From assembly GCA_018881555.1 (NCBI GenBank), contig JACAXG010000014.1, positions 374,586 to 438,585 on the forward strand: a stretch of DNA of 64,000 nt. The letters are read 5' to 3'. A model generated the notes under the pieces. That model was not told the DNA's origin. It saw only the letters and a list, made by a program, of their open reading frames with translations, and did no database searches. The translations under genes were made by a program, and so were the position numbers. This DNA comes from Amblyornis subalaris (lineage: Eukaryota > Chordata > Aves > Passeriformes > Ptilonorhynchidae). Positions 40,340-64,000 of this stretch are shown here, piece by piece (the stretch's first letter is position 1; each line of letters starts with the position of its first letter).

Positions 40340-42040
40340 AGTGCATCGCCTGTCACTTGATAGCGAGGGTTTAGGATGACAGATCTCCGTAATTTGATGA
40401 GTGCTCTGCTCGTCCCAGCCCCCGGGGGAGTGGATGAGTGGGGGGTTCGGAGACAGGCTTGGCTGCTCTATCTGATTATGCACTCTCCATAAAGAAAGTT
40501 TTCAGAGTGTTTATTTTTTCAGGTTTTCTTCTAAAGCCAGCAATGCTGAGCTGCTCTCTTGGAGTGTTGTTATTGTTTTGTTTTGTTGTTTGGGCTTTTT
40601 TTTCCTTCTGGGTGTATTTCTCTTTTGCTGTTTTTTGAGGTAATGCCCAGGTAACACACAGCGCCCTGCCAAACCAGGAGGCCCCTCTTCGGTATCCGGC
40701 TGCATTTGGACACTCTCTTGTGCTTGCTTTCCCTGCCAGGGTGTTCTCTGGCAAGAGCAGCCTCTCTGTTATGTACAATACTGTTTCAGCTGCAGTGTGT
40801 GGGATGCTCAGGCAAACTTTTCGGTCCAGGTTTCAAATATGCACAAATACATTTTCTCATACAACTTTGCAGAGGACCCAGCCCACCCTGAGGCTCGGGA
40901 ACACACGGCCCCTGCGGCTCGTGTCCTGCTGTTGCTGGGCACCTGCCTTGCTCTTCACACGAGGCAGTCGTGGCATGCGTAACACATCCCCTGGAGTGTG
41001 GCCAACACGGGGGCTTGGTGAGGGCCAGAAGCACCGTCTGCATCCATCTACTGACTGCCAGGGACTTCAGTAAACACAGGGCTTGGTGTTTTTGTGACCC
41101 AGGTCAACTTAGTGGTTTGTTAACTGGATGCACACACTCTGCTGGTGGTTCAAGAACATCATATCTGCTGGGCTTAAAAACTGAGTCTAGTTTAACTATG
41201 TAGGTTTTAAGGCAAACTTGGAATTAAAATGAAACAAGGCTGTGTAAAAAGGATTTACTCTTTTTGTTGGTGGCTTTTTTTTTTTTAAGCTATTGCCTGT
41301 TTAAGTTAATCAAACTTGTTGGTCTTTGCCTTTGGCAAGCACAGCTGGAGGCATGAAAGTAATTAATATGAGACAGTGTAGGTCAGTACCAGCCTACTTT
41401 ATTCCTATTGTCTAGTTCAGTCTCAGCTTTCAAATTATCTGTTGACTAAAGAATTGCTCAGACNCAAAAGACACGTGGTTTGCCTGTTCACGTCCATAGC
41501 ACATTTAAACATAAGGTCATTTGTAGAGTGCTGCTGTTAATTTTATTTAGACTTGTTTGCAACCCAGTGTCTAATCTTGTATTTCCAAAGTATCTCATGT
41601 TTGTACAGTCCCAGAGATGTAGTGCAAGGAGAGGATCTGGCACAAATAATGTGTAGAAAGGGGAAAAGTTCTCATGCTTGCTTACTGTAAGGCTGATAGA
41701 GGAAGGCACCCCCCGCTCCAGCACCGGAGGAGAGGACAGCTCTGCTGGGCGAGGGGCGGGTGTTCTGTAGAGGAGGACACAGGTTACAGGCTGTGGTCGC
41801 GGCTGCAGCCCCGTCAGGAAGGTGGGCAGGTGTGGGATATCCACTGACGCGGGAAAAGGCAGCCCTGAGCTCTCCTGTTGTATTGCTTGTGTTTTGAAGA
41901 TCCATTAATCAGATCTGCACTTCTGTTGACATCACGTTTCCTGTCCTGCTTAGCCCGTCCACTGGGATCAGTGGATCCACTCGTGTGGTACAGATGGGCC
42001 CCTGGGAGCATCCTTGGGGATGGTGGAGCAGCGTGCCCTG
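40340..42040. other. CLRN1-MED12L intergenic sequence, no gene seen
   Basis: There is no conserved exon on either strand. A T-rich run near 41265-41290 and short open frames are all that can be seen. Confidence 0.5.
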
Positions 42041-42049
42041 TGCCTGGAG

Positions 42050-59064
<17,015 letters not shown>

Positions 59065-60817
59065 GTAATGGCTGCAGTCTCCTCTCAATTCATAATCTGT
59101 AGACAATGGATTTAATTTTTGCTTGTGTGAATCATGTGCATGTGTGTATTTGATAGAAAAACTTTGGTTTTTCTTGGTGTGTTTTTTCTTTACTAGTGGA
59201 CAGTTTGTTTACTAGGAGACAAAAGCTCTTGGCTGTTGTAATTGTATTCTTCAGTTCTATGTACTGCAAACCTCATTTAGGAGAAATTGTCTAACAAGGT
59301 TTGTTGTTTTGGGTGCTGCCATGTAAAATTTGAGATTATTGCTTGCTGACAACTTTTACTTCTGTTGTAGCAAGTAATAAATTGCTGAGCTACTAAGTAT
59401 AGAAAGATATTCTAAAACGACATACTCTTGGAGTTTTTGATATTTTTGCCTCTGCTCCTAAAACCATTTCCAGAGATCACGAACAATTTAATCAGAAATC
59501 TTTAGCGTTTTTAAGTTCTTTTTGTTAGTGTGTGTGTTGTGCAGATGGAAATGTTACTGGGTCTATGTATAATGTCAAACTCTTGAATTTCCTTGGAAAG
59601 TGTTTGGATAAAAGAGGAGATATCTGACTTTAAAAATACACTGTTGGAGTAAAATTTGAAGGTAGAAAATATAAGTGGATCAGTTTTGTGACTCCACCTG
59701 TGTTTTGTCAGTGCTGTGTTCTCAGCCAGTGATGGTGGTAGCTCAGGACCTGCTGCATCGTCACTGTCAATCAGCACTTCAATGACTTTGCATTAAACAA
59801 GCAGAATGTAGTGTTGGGGTATGACACCTCTGGAAGCATTTCCAGAGAGACAGACGTGCCAACAAAGCTTATGTGGAGCTCAGAGCAGGTAGGAAGGAGT
59901 GAAACACTTGCCAGAGTTGTCCTTGTGTTTCCAATATACTTTTATGCTAGTCAGAGGGAAACAGAGGAAGAAGAGCTGTCACAGCAGGCAAGAGAACTCA
60001 CTGAAGTTCCTAACTCTAATGCCTGGGTGACATCAGGACTTTAGCACATGGATGTGCTGTGGTTTTGAACAGGTAGGGTGTGATATGCTGTATCATTTGG
60101 GTGCTGGCTTTTTGTTTTCATTTGCTTTTGGAGCCAAGTTATATGGTTTTGTGCTGTTGTATTTGTATCTTTTTTTTCCTTCTCCCTGTTTGTATTCCAA
60201 AAAGTTTTTCTGACTCCCAGATATAATTGTAGTAAAACTCTTTCTTTGTGTTTCAAAAGGCAGTATTGGTAGGGAGACTTCTGAAAGTCATTATTTTGTT
60301 CTTGCAGGTTGTCTACCATTATTGTCTTTGTTTTATGATGCTTGGAGTTGAGGTTGGGTTGCCTTGAAAACATGCTGCTTTGGCCCCTTAAAGCTCTGCT
60401 CCGCAGTTCAGGGAACCAGACAGTTTTATGCAAGTCTGTCCNGTTGATTTGCGGGGAGTCTTCTAGNGGCACCACATTTTGCTATGAGGTGAAGAATGGT
60501 AATAAAGCATTGTTGGATATGAGAGCAGTGTGCCTGTGTTTGCACAGCAGGCACGGGAGATCCAAGGGAGAGCAGAAACAGAAAAGGTGCTGACTTCTTT
60601 CTGAGAGAAGAAAGCTGAGCTTTGAAAGTTTTAGCCTTACCTTACCAGATCTGGAGCTGAGAAGAAATTAAACTTCCGAATTATGTGCAGCTTCTTAACC
60701 ACCTCTGGAATTTTCAAGACTTAGCTGTTGCTTGGCTCAAGCTCGACTTTTGACACTGGCGCGGAGCGCCCGATGGATGGTGACCGTGGATTTTGACATT
60801 TGAACTTCCAAAGCCCC

Positions 60818-60895
60818 ATAGAATCATAGAATGGTTCGGTTTGGAAAGGACCTTAAATATCTTCTACCCCCTACCATGGTCAGGGAACCCACACA
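60818..60895 (-). mobile_element. CR1 3'-end fragment, minus orientation
   Basis: CATAGAATCATAGAATGG followed by TTTGGAAAGGACCTTAAATA is the reversed CR1 terminus with its ATTCTATG-type terminal repeat. Only about 80 bases remain before GC-rich unrelated sequence. Confidence 0.8.
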
Positions 60896-61011
60896 TCCAC
60901 GTTACCAGTGCAGGTTCAGGTGTCACCTGCTGGGCAGGCCGTGGTGAGCACCTGGCAACCTGTCCTGCCCTGCCGGTCCCGGAGAGGGGCTGCGAGCCCG
61001 GGGGGGATTGT

Positions 61012-61156
61012 GGAGCCCCGGGCAGCGCTGCCGAGGCTCGGAAGGGGTGCGGAGCCCCGGGCAGCGCTGCCGAGGCTCGGAAGGGGTGCGGAGCCCCGGG
61101 CAGCGCTGCCGAGGCTCGGAAGGGGTGCGGAGCCCCGGGCAGCGCTGCCGAGGCTG
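61012..61156 (+). repeat. 39-bp GC-rich minisatellite, about 3.7 copies
   Basis: The unit begins GGAGCCCCGGGCAGCGCTGC and repeats exactly at 61012, 61051, 61090 and 61129, the last copy being partial. Copies are essentially identical, so the expansion is recent. The unit is a multiple of three and open in several frames (GAPGSAAEARKGC in one), so it yields spurious long frames. It lies in MED12L intron 10. Confidence 0.95.
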
Positions 61157-61589
61157 TCGAGCCGCCCCACGGCCGCTGGATGTCGGCCGCTCCCCGTGCT
61201 CCGGCCCGGCGCTGCAGGGATGTCACCACGTGCGGTGCTGTTTGTCTTTTTTTGTCTCTGTTTCCTTCCCCTCAGTAAACTTCTGCTTTTCCTTGGCAGA
61301 AGAGGCCATAAGTAACGAGGCCGTGTACACCGTTTTCAGCTGGCAGTTCATGTAAGCCTGTAAGGGTTTTATTTTGTAAATAGGATGTCCACTACTAGGA
61401 TGTCTGCCTACGGACATCGTTATTTGAAGTAAAATGTTCTTTGAAGGATGGCTGTCTGCTGCCCGTGTTTTGATGTGAGCCCAGCTGGAGTGTGTTTGGA
61501 ACCTGTTTCCCGTCTATTTTTCTTGTTGGAATATCTTGGTTTGAGCCTTAATCATGGATCACACATGTTTTAGTGGTGGGCTTGTCAGT

Positions 61590-61660
61590 GCTGCATTAAT
61601 AGATTGACTTGATGATCTTAAAGGCCTTTTCCGACCTGAATGATTCTGTGATTCTCTCCC
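61590..61660 (+). mobile_element. CR1 3' tail, plus orientation
   Basis: TTGACTTGATGATCTTAAAG, GCCTTTTCCGACCTGAATGA and TTCTGTGATTCTCTC form a CR1 3' terminus with terminal short repeat. The upstream part is unrecognisable. Confidence 0.75.
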
Positions 61661-64000
61661 AGCTGGCTCTTGTGTGGCAGTTCTCCATACAGGTACAGGG
61701 CTCCCATCAGCCCGTGTGCAACCCAAAACCCAGCACTTAGTGTAGCTGACAGATGCTCAGCTCTTTGTCCATGAAGTTCCAAATAATAATAGCAGTTGTT
61801 GAATTGTTTTGGCAGGAAGGTCTGGTGGCCCACAGAGATGTGACATCCCAATGAATACGGTAACAGGGGTGCTGCCTGGTGAGCATGGCCATGGGCACTT
61901 AGCAAGGAAAGGACCTCTCATTTCTGGTTCTCTTTGCTGACTTGTGTGGGTTTCTCATGAGATTTGCCTGAGTAGGAGGACTCGAAATCTAGAAATCTAT
62001 GACATGACATAAAGCAGTAAATTCACTTTCTTTTTAGATGGGATTGCAGAGAAAACTACTGACCTTATTTCTGGCCACAGGTATTTTCCATCTAAGATTT
62101 TCTTGACTCAAACCATCTCTTGTGCACAGCTCCAGAATGATTCACAGTGGTGGTTATTGTGAAGGTATAAATCCAGTAAACAGTCTGTATTGCTACCATA
62201 CAGTTTTAAATTGGAGTAAAATTGTGTTTCACTAGTCCAGACTTGGAACACCTGTGACTTGTCTGCAGTCCCAATTAGCGAGGAGTCCCTCTGAGGGCAG
62301 GAGTCAATTTGGGCAGAAAGAGAGTCCTGGAAGGGTGAGCCGGAGAATGCAATAGTGACTTTCTCATGTCTATGACAACTCTTCTGTGAGTTCACCTGTC
62401 ATTTTCCTGGGCCTAAACCCACTCAAGTTTCACCTAACATTAGGACTACCTGTATTTTAATATCTGTCATAGTCTGTCACAGATACCACTATGGAAGGGA
62501 ACTGAGAAACGATGGCTTTTTCACCTCTTAATCGTTTTTGATTTAGAATTGTTGGTGANACTCTTTAACTTGTCTGTCTCCTGTGTAGCAAAATACAATT
62601 TGGTTAAGTATAGCCTGAAATACACCTCAGCAGTGGGGGGTACCTGGTAAATGCAACTTGGTACCAGGATTTGCTAGCCAGTGTGCAGTAGTGAATGGAG
62701 GACAGGAGAGAGTGCTTGATTTGTAAGGACTGATGTTGAATTTCTTGAAACACTATGTAGAATCCTGAAACTCCATGGATATTTATGGCTCTGCACTTGT
62801 ATTTAGGTCTTGCTTCTCGNATTGTCTTTGAAGTCCATCTGAATTCTTATGATGCCAAGAGATGTTTTTCACTTTAGAGTGAAAAAGTCGTGTTTTGAAT
62901 GTGGTTCTCACGAATGGGGCTTGTGACAAATGCAGAGAGTTGATATTTGTCTTTCCGAGATCACTTTGCTGGAAATGAAACAAACAAACAAAACTCCCCA
63001 CCCTGCTGTGGGAAAGGAGCTCTGATGGGCCTTGGAGTCACAGAGCTTTGATTTAACATTTGTGACTACGTGAGAGACCCAAGTTTGAGTGTGTTGGGCT
63101 GCATGACAGGAAAGAGAGATAAGACGAGCAAAATAATATCTGCAGTATCAGAGTGTGTTTCCCCAAGCACTGAGAAAATAGAGCATGTTCTAAGCAGTCT
63201 AGTAATAGTTTTAATGACGCAGTTAGCATTGCTTTGGTTGCTCGAATTGCTTAGTTACCTGTGTGGGTATTTTCATCCTTTACTATTTTAGTAAATACAA
63301 CACCAGGTTCCTGCTCACCTCAGTATCTAAGGGAGTTAAAGTACAAAATCTCTCTGGAATGAAAAAATTTATTCTGTGACTCAAATAACTGATAGCGACC
63401 TTGAGAGGAACACACAGCTTGCTTTTTCTTTTTATGTTAGACAACATTTAAAGCAGGGGTTAATGTTTTGTTGAACATGGTCTCATCTTTTAAAGAAATG
63501 TGCAAATTGTACTCTCTTTGGGCTGCTGTCAGGGCTGCTGTGTGTGTGCCACACCTGCCCACCTGCCTGTGATGCCTCGGGCGCTCATGGGCTGCAGTCA
63601 GGAGCGTTCCATATCCCGTACTTCACTCTGCACCGCTTGTGGCAGTGCATTTAGTTGGTTTTAACCCCCCAAACCTTTGAGGACAGTTTGTCCATAGAGT
63701 AGTACACCTTGAGAGCTCTGGTGTGGCAATTATGCAGATATGTTTCCAAAGGTAAAGAGCTGTCCTATCTCCAAACTCATCAGGAACAGAGCCATGTAAT
63801 ACTTTCTTGTTAACACCTTCCTGTGTTACTAATTGCAGAGCTTTTTTTAAAACTAAATGCAAACCAGCTCTTTACTAATTTTCTTCAGCCGCCTTCACCC
63901 ACCTTCTCTTCCAGTTATAAACTGGTGGAAATGAGGCCTTTAGTTTTCTCCAGAAGGGTCTGACTAGGGCTTTCAGAAGGTTACAGTTATTTTAGGTCAT

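Larger units (their letters stand above)
59065..64000 (+). other. MED12L: MED12L intron 10 (partial), no coding exon seen
   Basis: After the donor at 59065 no match to the next MED12L exon (the LCEWAV region) was found up to the window end. The interval holds two CR1 ends and a 39-bp minisatellite. The nested P2Y receptor genes known in MED12L introns of other vertebrates are not visible here. Confidence 0.6.

Noticed and set aside
60793..61315. Frames rich in repeated GAPGSAAEARKGC
   Set aside because: They are translations of the 39-bp minisatellite, open in several frames, starting inside a CR1 fragment.
63623..63862. 79-codon minus-strand frame near the right edge
   Set aside because: No family match was recognised, it has no splice context and it lies in MED12L intron 10; not enough to call a gene.

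Overview
This is avian nuclear DNA, possibly from a songbird. CR1 LINE tails are scattered through it, there is one solo ERVL-type LTR, introns are short, promoters sit in CpG islands, and the block EIF2A, SELENOT, ERICH6, SIAH2, MINDY4B, CLRN1, MED12L follows the vertebrate order known from human 3q25. Every gene is split by introns. I placed exons by translating the sequence, checking AG/GT borders and following codon phase. Comparisons with human proteins come from memory.

Layout. EIF2A (+): last four coding exons, 604-2848. SELENOT (+): complete, 3391-8238, with an in-frame UGA selenocysteine codon in exon 2 and a form-2 SECIS element in its 3' UTR near 9021-9093. ERICH6 (-): 16867 down to 10644, interrupted by a 454-base assembly gap inside a Glu/Pro-rich minisatellite. 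SIAH2 (-): two coding exons, 23034 to 21425. MINDY4B (-): 32860 to 25672, with twelve coding exons placed and probably one missing. CLRN1 (-): three coding exons, 40135 to 35332, 232 residues. MED12L (+): first ten coding exons, 42786-59064; the gene runs off the right edge.

The non-coding part holds CpG-island promoters, two tandem YY1-type sites at the start of SELENOT intron 1, several CR1 copies, one solo LTR with a perfect 5-bp target duplication, and four GC-rich minisatellites. I saw no tRNA, rRNA, CRISPR array or bacterial feature. The neighbours do not form one pathway. They are a conserved gene cluster covering translation initiation, ER redox biology, ubiquitin signalling (SIAH2 ligase and the MINDY4B pseudo-deubiquitinase), hair-cell and photoreceptor function (CLRN1) and transcription (Mediator kinase module).

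I found no convincing undescribed system. The items most worth checking are the ERICH6 repeat exon and its reading frame, the pseudo-enzyme state of MINDY4B, a candidate antisense exon inside the SELENOT 3' UTR, and the expanded GC minisatellites.
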